NCBI GenBank assembly: GCA_040881945.1
Contig: JBBECF010000151.1
Location: 1 to 17,020, forward strand
Source: JBBECF01 sp040881945
Lineage (GTDB): Bacteria > Pseudomonadota > Alphaproteobacteria > Dongiales > Dongiaceae
Direction: 5' to 3'
DNA length: 17,020 nucleotides
A model generated the notes under the pieces. The model worked only from the letters and a program-made list of their open reading frames with translations. It searched no databases and was not told the DNA's origin. Below, piece by piece: positions 1-7,159 of the stretch; the first letter of the stretch is position 1; each line of letters starts with the position of its first letter. Both the position numbers and the translations under genes were made by a program.

Positions 1-1146
1 CTAGGCGCCCAGCGCCTGCTCGAGGTCGGCGATCAGGTCGCCGACCTCCTCGATCCCGACCGACAGCCGCAACAGGTCCGGCGGCACCGGGCTGCCCGCC
101 CCTTCGACGCTGGCGCGGTGCTCGATCAGGCTTTCGACGCCGCCGAGCGAGGTGGCGCGGATCCACAGCCGGACGCGGCCCGCGACGGCCAGCGCCGCCG
201 GGGCGCCGCCGGCGACCCGGATCGACAGCATGCCCCCGAAGCCGCCGGCCATCTGGCGGCGCGCCACGTCGTGGCCCGGATCGCCGGGCAGTCCCGGATA
301 GAGGACGGCGGCCAGCGCCGGGTGGCCGCGGAAATGCTCAGCGATGGCGAGCGCGCTCGCCGCGGCGTGGCGGACGCGCAGGAACAGCGTGCGCATGCCG
401 CGCAGCAGCAGCCACGCCTCGAACGAGCCCGGCACCGCCCCGCCTTCGGTGCGCACCGCCGCCAGGCGTTCCCAGAAGTCGTCGCGGCGCGCGGCGACCA
501 GGGCGCCGGCGAGGACGTCGCTGTGCCCGTTCAGGTACTTGGTCGCCGAATGCATGACCAGGTCGGCGCCGTGCTCGAGCGGCCGGGTCAGCACCGGCGT
601 CGCCGCCGTGCTGTCGACCGCCAGAAGCGCCCCGGCCCGGTGCGCAAGATCGGCCGCGCCGGCGATGTCGGTGACCGCCCAGGTCGGGTTGGCCGGGGTC
701 TCGATCCAGACCAGCCGCGTCCGGCCCGGCCGCACGGCGGCGGCGAGCGCGCCCAGGTCGGTCATATCGACGAGATCGACCTCGAGCCCCCAGCCCCGCG
801 CGAAATCGAGCAGCCAGTGGCGCAAGGCCCAATACATGACGCGCGGCGCCACGACGTGGTCGCCCGGCGCCAGCGCCTGGAACACCGCCGTCGCCGCCGC
901 CATGCCCGAGGCGAACAGCATCGCCGATGCCCCGCCTTCGAGGGCGGCCAACAGCGCCTCCGGCTGGTCGAAGCTGGGGTTCGAGGGCCGCGCATAGTTG
1001 CGCCCGCCGGGCAGGCTGTAATCGGCGGCGCGCTCGAAGGTCGTCGCCGTATGGACCGGCGGGACGACGGCGCGCGTCGCCGGCTCGATCCAGCCGAGCG
1101 CTCGTGCCGCCAGGGTGGCGGGGTGCGGTGCGATGTCATTGGTCAT
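1..1146 (-). CDS. Cystathionine gamma-synthase/beta-lyase-like PLP enzyme
   Basis: A complete 381-residue protein of the Cys/Met-metabolism PLP family (fold type I), whose members make or break C-S bonds in cystathionine, homocysteine and related thioethers. The Schiff-base lysine is K203 in SATKYLNGHSDV. D178 (AVDST) should contact the pyridine nitrogen, and Y51/R53 in NYARPSNPS match the family YxRxxNP phosphate-binding motif. The usual YGGT loop is replaced by Y105 in MYWALR, and the usual VDNT by VDST, so substrate choice cannot be read from the family name. The ATG lies 8 nt after GGAG. It is the last gene of a minus-strand set, 33 bp after a hydrolase that follows a metY-like gene, which suggests a sulfur amino acid role. 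Beta-lyase, gamma-synthase and gamma-lyase activities are all possible. Family confidence is high; exact reaction confidence is low. Confidence 0.85.
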   Translation of the reverse strand: MTNDIAPHPATLAARALGWIEPATRAVVPPVHTATTFERAADYSLPGGRNYARPSNPSFDQPEALLAALEGGASAMLFASGMAAATAVFQALAPGDHVVAPRVMYWALRHWLLDFARGWGLEVDLVDMTDLGALAAAVRPGRTRLVWIETPANPTWAVTDIAGAADLAHRAGALLAVDSTAATPVLTRPLEHGADLVMHSATKYLNGHSDVLAGALVAARRDDFWERLAAVRTEGGAVPGSFEAWLLLRGMRTLFLRVRHAAASALAIAEHFRGHPALAAVLYPGLPGDPGHDVARRQMAGGFGGMLSIRVAGGAPAALAVAGRVRLWIRATSLGGVESLIEHRASVEGAGSPVPPDLLRLSVGIEEVGDLIADLEQALGA

Positions 1147-1179
1147 GGTGCGGGCTCCATCGCGCGGTTGTCGGGAATG

Positions 1180-1967
1180 TCAGACCGCGTCCTTCAGGGC
1201 GTCGATGACGGCGTCGGGGCGTTCGAGCATCGACATGTGGCCGGCGCCGGGCAGGACGACGGTGCGCGCCGCCCGTAGCGCCTCGGCGAGCGGGCGCGCG
1301 GCCGGCGGCGGCGTCATGCGGTCCTCGGCGCCGAGCAGCAGTAGGGTCGGGCAGGCGACGCGCGCCGCCGCCGCCGGCGCGCCGTCATAGGCGGCGCAGG
1401 CGGCGAGGTCGGTGCCGAGCACGCCTGGGACGGCGCCTTCGAGCAGGCGCAAGGCCCCGCCCATCATCCACAGGCCCGGCGCCGGGTTGCCGCCGAAATG
1501 GCCGGCGCGGCCGAAGCCCCAGGACGCCACCAGCTCGGGCGCCAGATGCCGTCCGGCCTGGGCCGCCGCCAGCAGCTCGGGATGCACCGCCATGCGCGCC
1601 GCGACCCCGAGCAGGGCCAGGGAGGCCACGCGCTCGGGCGCCGCCGCCGCGGCCGCGTGCGCGACCAGCGCGCCCTTGCTGTGCCCGACCCGGGCGGCGC
1701 GCGCCGCCCGGCGGCGTCGAGCAGGCGCAGCGCCCAGGCCGCCATCATCTCGATCGAGCGCAACGGCGGCCCCTCGGAGCGGCCGTGGCCCGGCAGGTCG
1801 GCGGCGAGCACGGCGCGGCCGTGATGGGCGAAGTAGCGCGCCTGCAACGCCCAGACCGTGTGGTCCATGCCGGCCCCGTGCAGGAACAGGACGGCGGGCT
1901 GCGCCGGATCGAAGGATCGCCCGCCGGTCCCGGCGAAGGCGGCGCAGCCGTCGATATCGAGCCGCAT
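1180..1967 (-). pseudogene. Alpha/beta hydrolase with a single frameshift
   Basis: Two overlapping reading frames together make one alpha/beta hydrolase of about 260 residues. The upstream frame starts MRLDIDGCAAF and gives the oxyanion-hole segment FLHGAGMDHTVW and DLPGHGRS. The downstream frame gives the nucleophile elbow VGHSKGALVAH, the acid segment LLLGAEDRMTP and the catalytic histidine GAGHMSMLERP. The frames meet near 1690-1711, inside a perfect 22-bp GC palindrome; adding one base (or removing two) restores the full protein. All triad elements survive, so this is either a sequencing/assembly error at a hairpin or a very recent frameshift. It sits 9 bp after the metY-like gene and 33 bp before a second transsulfuration enzyme, so it is probably co-transcribed. 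The substrate is unknown. It is too short and lacks the long insertions expected of a MetX-type homoserine acyltransferase. Confidence 0.8.
1690..1711. repeat. Perfect 22-bp GC palindrome at the frameshift
   Basis: The 11-base arm ccgggcggcgc is followed directly by its reverse complement. It lies inside the hydrolase coding region, exactly where the reading frame changes. Such loop-less GC hairpins are known to cause base compression and dropped bases in sequencing. Confidence 0.85.
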
Positions 1968-1976
1968 GGCGACCGT

Positions 1977-3272
1977 TCAGCCCTGCTGCGCGGCGCGCAG
2001 CGCGCGGCCCAGGTCATCGAGGATATCGTCGGCGTCCTCGAGCCCGACCGAGACGCGGATCAGGTCTTCGCCGAGGCCGGCCGCGGCCAGGGCTTCGGCG
2101 TCCATCTGCTGGTGCGTCGTGCTGGCCGGGTGGATGACCAGCGTCTTGGCGTCGCCGACATTGGCGAGGTGCGAGGCGAGCCGGACGGCGTCGATGAAGC
2201 GCCGGCCGGCCGCGCGCCCGCCGCTGATGCCGAAGCTGACGATCGACCCGGCGCCGCGCGGGAACAGCCGCGCCGCCAGCGCGCGGTCGGGGTGGTCGGG
2301 CAGGTCCGGATGGATTACCCAGGCGACCGCGGCGTGGTCCTTGAGGAAGGCGGCGACGCGGCGGGCGTTGTCGACATGGCGGGCCATGCGCAGCGGCAGC
2401 GTCTCGACGCCCTGCAGGATGTGGAAGGCGTTGGCCGGGCTCAGGCAGGCGCCGAAGTCGCGCAGGCCCTCGACCCGGGCGCGCAGGACGAGGGCCTGGG
2501 GCCCGAACTCCTCGGCGAAGTCGATGCCGTGATAGCCGGCGTAGGGCTCGGTGAGCGTCGCGAACTTGCCCGATCCCTCCCAGTCGAAACGCCCGCTGTC
2601 CACGAGCACCCCGCCGATCGCCACACCGTGCCCGCCGAGCCATTTGGTCGCCGAGTGCATGAGCAGGTCGGCGCCGTGCTCGAACGGCCGGTTGAGATAG
2701 GGCGTCGAGAACGTCGAATCGATCATCAGCGGCACGCCGGCCGCGTGCGCGATCGCCGCCACCGCTTCGAGGTCGAGTACCTCGAGGCCGGGGTTGCCCA
2801 GGGTCTCGGCGAACAGCATCCGGGTCTCCGGGCGGATCGCGGCGCGGAAGCCGTCGAGGTCGCGCGGGTGGACGAAGCTGGTCGCGATGCCGAAGCGCGG
2901 CAGGGTCAGCTTCAGCAGGTTGATGCTGCCGCCATAGAGCGAGGCCGAGGCGACGATGTGCCCGCCGGCGCCCATCAGCGTGGCGATGGCGAGGTGCAGC
3001 GCGGCCTGGCCGCTCGCCGTGCAGACGGCGCCGACGCCGCCTTCCAGCGCCGCGATCCGTTCCTCGAGCACGGCGACGGTGGGGTTGGAGATGCGCGAGT
3101 AGATGTGCCCCGGGCGCTCCAGGTTGAACAGCGCCGCGGCGTGGTCGCTGTCGCGGAAGACGTAGGAGGTCGTCTGGTAGATCGGCACCGCCCGGGCGCC
3201 GGTCGCCGGGTCGGGCTGCTGGCCCGCATGCAGGCTGAGCGTGTCGAACTTGAGGAACCTCGGATCGGCCAT
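1977..3272 (-). CDS. metY: O-acetylhomoserine sulfhydrylase (MetY type)
   Basis: A complete 431-residue PLP enzyme, the usual length for O-acetylhomoserine aminocarboxypropyltransferase. These cytosolic enzymes join sulfide (or methanethiol) to O-acetylhomoserine to give homocysteine (or methionine). The Schiff-base lysine is K210 in SATKWLGGHG. Y58 and R60 lie in YSRISNPT, Y113 in SLYGGS and D185 in MIDSTFSTPYLNRPFEHG, all in the order expected for the family. The N-terminus FDTLSLHAGQQPDPATGARA is typical of MetY/MetZ. The ATG at 3272 has GAGG six bases upstream. It is the first gene of a three-gene minus-strand run. A strong terminator lies about 100 bp upstream, so its promoter is probably in 3273-3373, though I see no convincing -35/-10 pair and no SAM riboswitch there. 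An O-succinylhomoserine (MetZ) specificity is the main alternative. Confidence 0.92.
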   Translation of the reverse strand: MADPRFLKFDTLSLHAGQQPDPATGARAVPIYQTTSYVFRDSDHAAALFNLERPGHIYSRISNPTVAVLEERIAALEGGVGAVCTASGQAALHLAIATLMGAGGHIVASASLYGGSINLLKLTLPRFGIATSFVHPRDLDGFRAAIRPETRMLFAETLGNPGLEVLDLEAVAAIAHAAGVPLMIDSTFSTPYLNRPFEHGADLLMHSATKWLGGHGVAIGGVLVDSGRFDWEGSGKFATLTEPYAGYHGIDFAEEFGPQALVLRARVEGLRDFGACLSPANAFHILQGVETLPLRMARHVDNARRVAAFLKDHAAVAWVIHPDLPDHPDRALAARLFPRGAGSIVSFGISGGRAAGRRFIDAVRLASHLANVGDAKTLVIHPASTTHQQMDAEALAAAGLGEDLIRVSVGLEDADDILDDLGRALRAAQQG

Positions 3273-3373
3273 CGGCAGCCTCGGTCACCGGCACCGGCGG
3301 GCGGGCCGGGAGCGGCCACTCTACACGAAACGTGGCGGAGCCGTCCGCAGCGGCCTTTCGCCGAGCGGTCACG

Positions 3374-3403
3374 AAAAAAGCCGCCGGCCGAGGCCGGCGG
3401 CTT
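3374..3403 (-). terminator. Rho-independent terminator, minus strand
   Basis: A 12-bp perfect GC-rich stem (arms 3378-3389 and 3392-3403, effective loop CGAG) is followed on the minus strand by six T residues (3379-3374). On the plus strand the T run is missing, so it works in the minus direction. It lies upstream of metY and about 200 bp downstream of the hydroxybutyrate dehydrogenase stop. It either ends that transcript or ends a separate small RNA. Confidence 0.85.
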
Positions 3404-3495
3404 AAGTTTGACAGGGAGGCGTCAACAAGGATCGGATAACGACCCAAGAGAAGGTCCTGAGGAGGACCATCTAAGAACGAAGCTACGCCCCGTTC
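3374..3495 (-). ncRNA. Candidate small RNA with anti-SD hairpin
   Basis: No protein gene is convincing here, but the minus strand carries consecutive RNA-like structures. First is a possible 5-bp stem GAACG...CGTTC (about 3474-3495). Next is a perfect 6-bp hairpin GGTCCT-CCTC-AGGACC (3453-3468), and last the strong terminator at 3374-3403. The middle hairpin displays CCTCCTC, which copies the anti-Shine-Dalgarno sequence of 16S rRNA. Alphaproteobacterial trans-acting sRNAs are known to carry such C/U-rich loops. A CtrA-type box lies just upstream. The 5' end is a guess, since no clear -10 is visible. It could instead be the 3' UTR of the dehydrogenase mRNA. I do not recognise a named family. 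Confidence 0.4.
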
Positions 3496-3496
3496 C

Positions 3497-3512
3497 TTAA
3501 CCAAAGGTTAAC
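3497..3512. promoter_or_regulatory. CtrA-type box TTAA-N7-TTAAC
   Basis: The sequence TTAACCAAAGGTTAAC matches the full CtrA consensus TTAA-N7-TTAAC. It is also an inverted repeat (TTAACC/GGTTAA around AAA), so it reads in both directions. It lies about 90 bp beyond the dehydrogenase stop and directly upstream of the candidate small RNA. The match is exact but short, so binding is an inference. Confidence 0.45.
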
Positions 3513-3601
3513 GCGATCTGGCACCGGCCGGCCACCAAAAAATTAATCTTTGCCGCCCGGCTCGACGGTCTAAAAGCCAACTCATTGATAAATAGATATT
3601 T

Positions 3602-4384
3602 CTATTGAGCGGTCCAGCCGCCGTCGATGGCCAGGGCGGCGCCCGTCATCTGCGCCGCCGCCTCGGAACACAAAAAAATCACCGATTCGCCGATCTGCGC
3701 CGGGGTGACGAACTGCCCCGACGGCTGCTTTTCGCCGAGCAGATCGCGCCGCGCCGCCTCGATGCTCACGCCGCGCTCGCCGGCGCGCGATTCGATCTGG
3801 CGTTCGACCAGGGGCGTCAGCACCCAGCCCGGACAAACGGCGTTGCAGGTGATGCCGCTGCCCGCCGTCTCCAACCCGACCACCTTGGTCAGCCCGACCA
3901 GCCCGTGCTTGGCGGCGACATAGGCGGCCTTGCCGGCCGAGGCGACGATGCCATGGGCCGAGGCGATGTTGACGATGCGGCCCCAGCCGCGCGCCCGCAT
4001 GCCGGGCAGCGTCGCGGCGATGGCGTGGAAGGCGGCCGAGAGGTTGATCGCGATCACCGCATCCCAGCGCTCGGCCGGAAACGCCTCGATCGGGTCGACA
4101 TGCTGGATGCCGGCGTTGTTGACCAGGACGTCGACACGGCCGAACCGCCGCTCCGCCGTCGCGATCAGGTCGCGGATTTCGCCCGGCCTAGTCATGTCGG
4201 CACCGTGGTAGCCGACGGAAACGCCGTGGCGCGCGGCCAGGCCGGCCCGGAGTCGCTCGATCTCGCCGGCCGGCCCAAGGCCGTTGAGCATGACCGCCGC
4301 GCCGTTGCGCGCCAGCGCCTCGGCGATCCCGAGGCCGATGCCGCTGGTCGATCCGGTGACCACGGCCGCCTTGCCGGTGAGCAT
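3602..4384 (-). CDS. bdhA: D-3-hydroxybutyrate dehydrogenase
   Basis: A 260-residue short-chain dehydrogenase that should interconvert D-3-hydroxybutyrate and acetoacetate with NAD+, in poly-hydroxybutyrate and ketone-body metabolism. The cofactor loop is GSTSGIG (residues 11-17), with NNAG at 89-92. The catalytic set is N114, S142, Y155 and K159. The residues known to hold the substrate carboxylate in the Pseudomonas fragi enzyme are all present at the same numbers (Q94, H144, K152, Q196), as is the mobile W187. This makes the specific assignment strong. The frame is open far upstream, but MLTGKAAVVTG at 4384 is the family start and has GGAG about 10 nt before it. The gene follows the DUF1192 gene by 23 bp and is probably in one transcript with it. 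Confidence 0.93.
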   Translation of the reverse strand: MLTGKAAVVTGSTSGIGLGIAEALARNGAAVMLNGLGPAGEIERLRAGLAARHGVSVGYHGADMTRPGEIRDLIATAERRFGRVDVLVNNAGIQHVDPIEAFPAERWDAVIAINLSAAFHAIAATLPGMRARGWGRIVNIASAHGIVASAGKAAYVAAKHGLVGLTKVVGLETAGSGITCNAVCPGWVLTPLVERQIESRAGERGVSIEAARRDLLGEKQPSGQFVTPAQIGESVIFLCSEAAAQMTGAALAIDGGWTAQ

Positions 4385-4407
4385 GTCCCGTCGCTCCACC
4401 ACCCGCG

Positions 4408-4593
4408 TTAACCCTTCTTGAACAGCCCGCCGGCGCCGCTCAGATGCGTCTGCTTGGCCGCGATCTTCGCCTCGATCCGGACGATCTCCGCCTTGAGGGT
4501 CGCGACATAATCGCGCAGCTCCTCGACCGACAGCGAGTCGAGATCGCGCGGCTTCGGCCGCGTTCGGCGCGGTTCCAGGTCGTCGAGGTCCAT
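4408..4593 (-). CDS. DUF1192 family small protein
   Basis: A 61-residue acidic-then-helical protein. Its centre, LDSLSVEELRDYVATLKAEI followed by VRIEAKIAAKQ, is a short coiled-coil-like helix. It ends in GGLFKKG, close to the usual aromatic/basic end of DUF1192 proteins. This family is small, common in alphaproteobacteria and has no firmly established function that I know of. It is transcribed just ahead of the hydroxybutyrate dehydrogenase (23 bp gap) and diverges from the quinone oxidoreductase gene across about 100 bp that must hold both promoters. I see no clear promoter pair in that gap. Confidence 0.8.
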   Translation of the reverse strand: MDLDDLEPRRTRPKPRDLDSLSVEELRDYVATLKAEIVRIEAKIAAKQTHLSGAGGLFKKG

Positions 4594-4691
4594 GGCCGGG
4601 GCTCCAAGTCTGTCCGCGTATCTCTTGCCAGTCCCGGCCGATCATACTAAACGGACGGTCCCGCCCGCCAGCGTCAACCCGAGCGCCGCCG

Positions 4692-5705
4692 ATGCCCGCA
4701 GATCCGCCCGCCGCGATGACCGTCATCGAGATCGCCGAGCCCGGCGGTCCGGAGGTGTTGAAGCCGGGCACCCGGCCGGTGCCGCGGCCGCAACCCGGCG
4801 AGGTGCTGATCGAGGTCGCCGCCGCCGGGGTCAACCGGCCCGACATGCTGCAGCGCCAGGGCGGCTATGCGCCGCCGCCGGGCGCCTCGGACATTCCCGG
4901 CCTCGAGGTGGCGGGCCGGGTGGCGGCGCTGGGCGACGGCGTGACCGACTGGCGGCCGGGCGACGCCGTCTGCGCGCTGCTCGCCGGCGGCGGCTACGCC
5001 GAATACTGCGCCGTTCCGGCGGCGCAATGCCTGCCGGTGCCGCGCGGCTTCGACATGGTCCATGCGGCGGCCGTGCCGGAGACCTTTTTCACCGTCTGGA
5101 CGAACGTCTTCGACCGGGCCGGGCTCAAGCGCGGCGAGAGCTTCCTCGTACATGGCGGGTCGAGCGGCATCGGCACGACGGCGATCCAGCTCGCCCGGGC
5201 CTTCGGCGCCCGCGTCTTCGCAACCGCCGGCGGCGCCGAGAAATGCGCGGCCTGCGCGAAACTGGGCGCCGAGCGCGCCATCGACTACCGCGCCGAGGAC
5301 TTCGTCGAGGCGGTCCTGGCGGCGACCGGCGGCGCCGGCGTCGATGTCATCCTCGACATGGTCGGCGGCGACTACGTGGCGCGCAATCTCAAATGCCTCG
5401 CCGTCGACGGGCGGCTGGTGCAGATCGCCTTCCTCAAGGGCAGCAAGGTCGAGCTGAACCTGCTGCCGCTGATGCTCAAGCGCCAGACCCTGACCGGCTC
5501 GACCCTGCGCCCGCGTTCGGTCGCGCAGAAGGCCGCCATCGCGCAGGCGCTCAAGGAGCGTGTCTGGCCGCTGCTCGAGGCGGGCACGGTCGGCCCGGTG
5601 ATCCACCGCACCTTCCCGCTGCGCCAGGCCGCCGACGCCCACCGGCTGATGGAATCGGGGACGCACATCGGCAAGATCGTGTTGACGACGGCGGCAGGCG
5701 GATAG
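4692..5705 (+). CDS. NAD(P)H quinone oxidoreductase, PIG3 family
   Basis: A 337-residue zinc-free medium-chain dehydrogenase/reductase of the zeta-crystallin/PIG3 group, which transfers electrons from NADPH to quinones or other electrophilic carbonyls in the cytosol. The GroES-like N-terminal domain has PGEVLIEVAAAGVNRPDMLQ. The Rossmann domain has HGGSSGIG at 154-161, with GAERAIDYR and later MVGGDYVARN typical of the group. The C-terminus HRLMESGTHIGKIVL is also standard. No zinc-binding cysteine cluster is seen. Two starts are possible: ATG at 4692, used here, and ATG at 4716 (MTVIEIAEPGG). Neither has a good ribosome binding site, and many relatives carry a short extra N-terminus. It is transcribed divergently from DUF1192-bdhA. 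Confidence 0.9.
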   Translation: MPADPPAAMTVIEIAEPGGPEVLKPGTRPVPRPQPGEVLIEVAAAGVNRPDMLQRQGGYAPPPGASDIPGLEVAGRVAALGDGVTDWRPGDAVCALLAGGGYAEYCAVPAAQCLPVPRGFDMVHAAAVPETFFTVWTNVFDRAGLKRGESFLVHGGSSGIGTTAIQLARAFGARVFATAGGAEKCAACAKLGAERAIDYRAEDFVEAVLAATGGAGVDVILDMVGGDYVARNLKCLAVDGRLVQIAFLKGSKVELNLLPLMLKRQTLTGSTLRPRSVAQKAAIAQALKERVWPLLEAGTVGPVIHRTFPLRQAADAHRLMESGTHIGKIVLTTAAGG

Positions 5706-5862
5706 CCCGGCGAGAAATTTGGGACAGTCGAGCAGACGGTTTTGCTTTTCTTGCGGCGTCTTCTTCCTATATTTAGGACTATGTTTTGGATAACCGCCGG
5801 GGACGACGGCCGGTTCGCGCCGCGCGTGGCGCCTGTTGCCGGGCCCCCTTGAAGGAGAATTC

Positions 5863-6477
5863 ATGGCTCAATTGTTGATGCCCAAGGCGACCGCGGTGTG
5901 GCTGGTCGAAAGCACGACGCTGACCTTCGATCAGATCGCCGAGTTCTGCCACCTGCATCCGCTCGAGGTGCAGGGCGTCGCCGACGGCGAGGTGGCGGTC
6001 GGAATCGTCGGGCTCGACCCCGTCACCAACGGCCAGCTCACGCGCGAGGAGATCGCGCGCTGCGAGGGCGACCCCAAGGCGCGGTTGCAGATGGCCAAGC
6101 AGACCATCCCGTTGCCGACGCCGCGCACCAAGGGCCCGCGCTACACGCCGGTATCCAAGCGCCAGGACAAGCCGGATGCCGTGGCCTGGCTGGTGCGCCA
6201 TCATCCGGAGCTGACCGACGCGCAGATCTCGAAGCTGATCGGCACCACCAAGCAGACGATCGCGGCGGTGCGCGACCGCAGCCACTGGAACACCCCGAAC
6301 CTGCGGCCGCGCGATCCCGTCCTGCTCGGCCTGTGCAGCCAGGGTGACCTCAACGAAGCGGTGTTGAAGGCGCGCAAGGCGCTCGAGAAGGCCGGGCTGA
6401 AGCGGCCGGAACCGACCCCGGCGGACGCCCCGAAGGGCCGGCTCGGCTTCGACATCAGCGACTTCCTGCCGGAGTAG
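5863..6477 (+). CDS. trcR: Cell-cycle transcriptional regulator TrcR (DUF1013)
   Basis: A 204-residue protein of the alphaproteobacterial DUF1013 family. In Caulobacter, TrcR associates with RNA polymerase and affects cell-cycle transcription. The family N-terminus MAQLLMPKATAVWLVEST is followed by two helix-turn-helix-like stretches, LTFDQIAEFCHLHPLEVQGV and LTDAQISKLIGTTKQTIAAV, then the conserved RSHWNTPNLRPRDPV and a short acidic end, FDISDFLPE. GAAGGAGAA ends 3 nt before ATG 5863 and decides this start over an upstream TTG at 5836. The 157-bp upstream region has an AT-rich patch with TATATT (5768-5773) that could be a -10 element, but no well-spaced -35. A GC hairpin lies between it and the start. 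The gene is followed directly by TCAGC-type repeats. Confidence 0.92.
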   Translation: MAQLLMPKATAVWLVESTTLTFDQIAEFCHLHPLEVQGVADGEVAVGIVGLDPVTNGQLTREEIARCEGDPKARLQMAKQTIPLPTPRTKGPRYTPVSKRQDKPDAVAWLVRHHPELTDAQISKLIGTTKQTIAAVRDRSHWNTPNLRPRDPVLLGLCSQGDLNEAVLKARKALEKAGLKRPEPTPADAPKGRLGFDISDFLPE

Positions 6478-6524
6478 GCTGTCGGCTTTCAGCCGTCAGC
6501 TATCAGTCGTCAGTCATCAGTCGT
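6478..6524 (+). repeat. TCAGC/CAGTC short-repeat tract after trcR
   Basis: Directly after the trcR stop, units such as TTTCAGCCGTCAGC, ATCAGTCGT, CAGTC and ATCAGTCGT follow one another. A related tract follows the ALDH stop at 8571-8612 in the same sense relative to its gene. Confidence 0.6.
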
Positions 6525-6577
6525 CTTCCTCAGGCCTTGCGGGTAGGCGCAAGAGGCGCTTGGAACGCCTACCGCGG

Positions 6578-6669
6578 CCCGGCGGCGGCTCCGTCCGGCG
6601 GGAGGCGAAAAAATGGACGAGCGACCCCATGCGCAGCGGGAAACTCCCGCGGGAGACAGGTGCGAACCC
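6578..6669. repeat. Intergenic repeat unit, copy 1
   Basis: About 90 bp that aligns in direct orientation with 6908-6995. Shared blocks, in order, are CCCGGCGG, GCTCC, CCGGCG, GAGG-CGAA, GCGA, ACCCCATG, a GCGGGA/TCCCGC hairpin, GGGA and CGAACCC. The hairpin here has loop AAC. A 7-bp inverted repeat GTAGGCG...CGCCTAC (6543-6572) precedes the unit. Several open frames run through this stretch, but they are GC-rich, low-complexity and lack ribosome binding sites, so I see no gene. Confidence 0.6.
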
Positions 6670-6763
6670 GCGAGAGCGGTACCCGATGGCCCTGAACCAC
6701 GGAGGCACCCGCCTTCGCCAAGGTCCCGGTGGACGGGCAGAGGCAAGACAGGAATAGGAAAAA

Positions 6764-6849
6764 TGTCATTACCGGGCTTGACCCGGTGATCCATGGAACC
6801 GCTTGCGCGAACGGCGCCATGGATGCGCGGGTCAAGCCCGCGCATGACA
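6764..6849. repeat. REP-like palindromic element
   Basis: Two roughly 30-base arms, TGTCAT...ATCCATGG and CCATGGAT...ATGACA, surround about 24 bases. Each arm contains its own smaller palindrome (ACCGGGCTTGACCCGGT and GCGCGGGTCAAGCCCGCGC). The arms differ only where those inner palindromes keep their own pairing, so a branched fold is possible. This CGGGCTTGACCCG family is common between genes in alphaproteobacteria. Six T residues follow at 6851-6856, so it could also stop plus-strand transcription. Confidence 0.8.
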
Positions 6850-6907
6850 GTTTTTTCTCATTTGCCTCTGTGGTTCAAGGCGGTCGGACCGCGCGCCGCC
6901 ACCCGTG

Positions 6908-6995
6908 CCCCGGCGGCTGCTCCGGCGAGAGGTCGAATCCGAGCGATCAACCCCATGTCCGGCGGGAAATCCCGCGGGACGAATCTTCCGAACCC
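6908..6995. repeat. Intergenic repeat unit, copy 2
   Basis: The second, diverged copy of the unit at 6578-6669, in the same orientation and on the other side of the REP-like element. It keeps CCCGGCGG, GCTCC, ACCCCATG, the GCGGGA-AA-TCCCGC hairpin, GGGA and CGAACCC. Confidence 0.6.
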
Positions 6996-7159
6996 CCGGC
7001 GAATGGGCTTCCCGGCTACGCCGGCGCGTAGCGGACCACGGGCACGCCACCCCCGCGTCCCGACCGATTCACGATTTCAAACAGCACGTCGCGCGAACAA
7101 CCGCCGGGTAGCCCGGACGCGACCGATCCCGCGGTCGACACCGGCGAGCCGCGGCGGGC

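Noticed and set aside
1785..3500. A 571-codon plus-strand open frame opposite the metY-like gene.
   Set aside because: It is a GC-rich antisense shadow with Arg/Gly/Ala-rich composition and no motifs. The minus-strand frame has a full set of family residues.
3273..3540. A SAM-type riboswitch upstream of the metY-like gene.
   Set aside because: I looked for the conserved SAM-II/SAM-V core elements on the minus strand and did not find them. The terminator there fits better with an upstream transcript or a small RNA.
4625..4649. A promoter (TTGCCA...CATACT) ahead of the quinone oxidoreductase gene.
   Set aside because: The spacing is only 12 bp, too short for a sigma-70 promoter.
6560..6720. 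A cobalamin riboswitch, RNase P, 6S or SRP RNA in the structured GC-rich stretch after trcR.
   Set aside because: The conserved core sequences of these RNAs are missing. The stretch is better explained by the repeat unit shared with 6908-6995.
6510..6845. A 111-codon minus-strand open frame starting MRGLDPRIHGAV.
   Set aside because: This is the translation of the REP-like palindrome and repeat unit, a spurious ORF type common in alphaproteobacteria. It has no ribosome binding site or domain.
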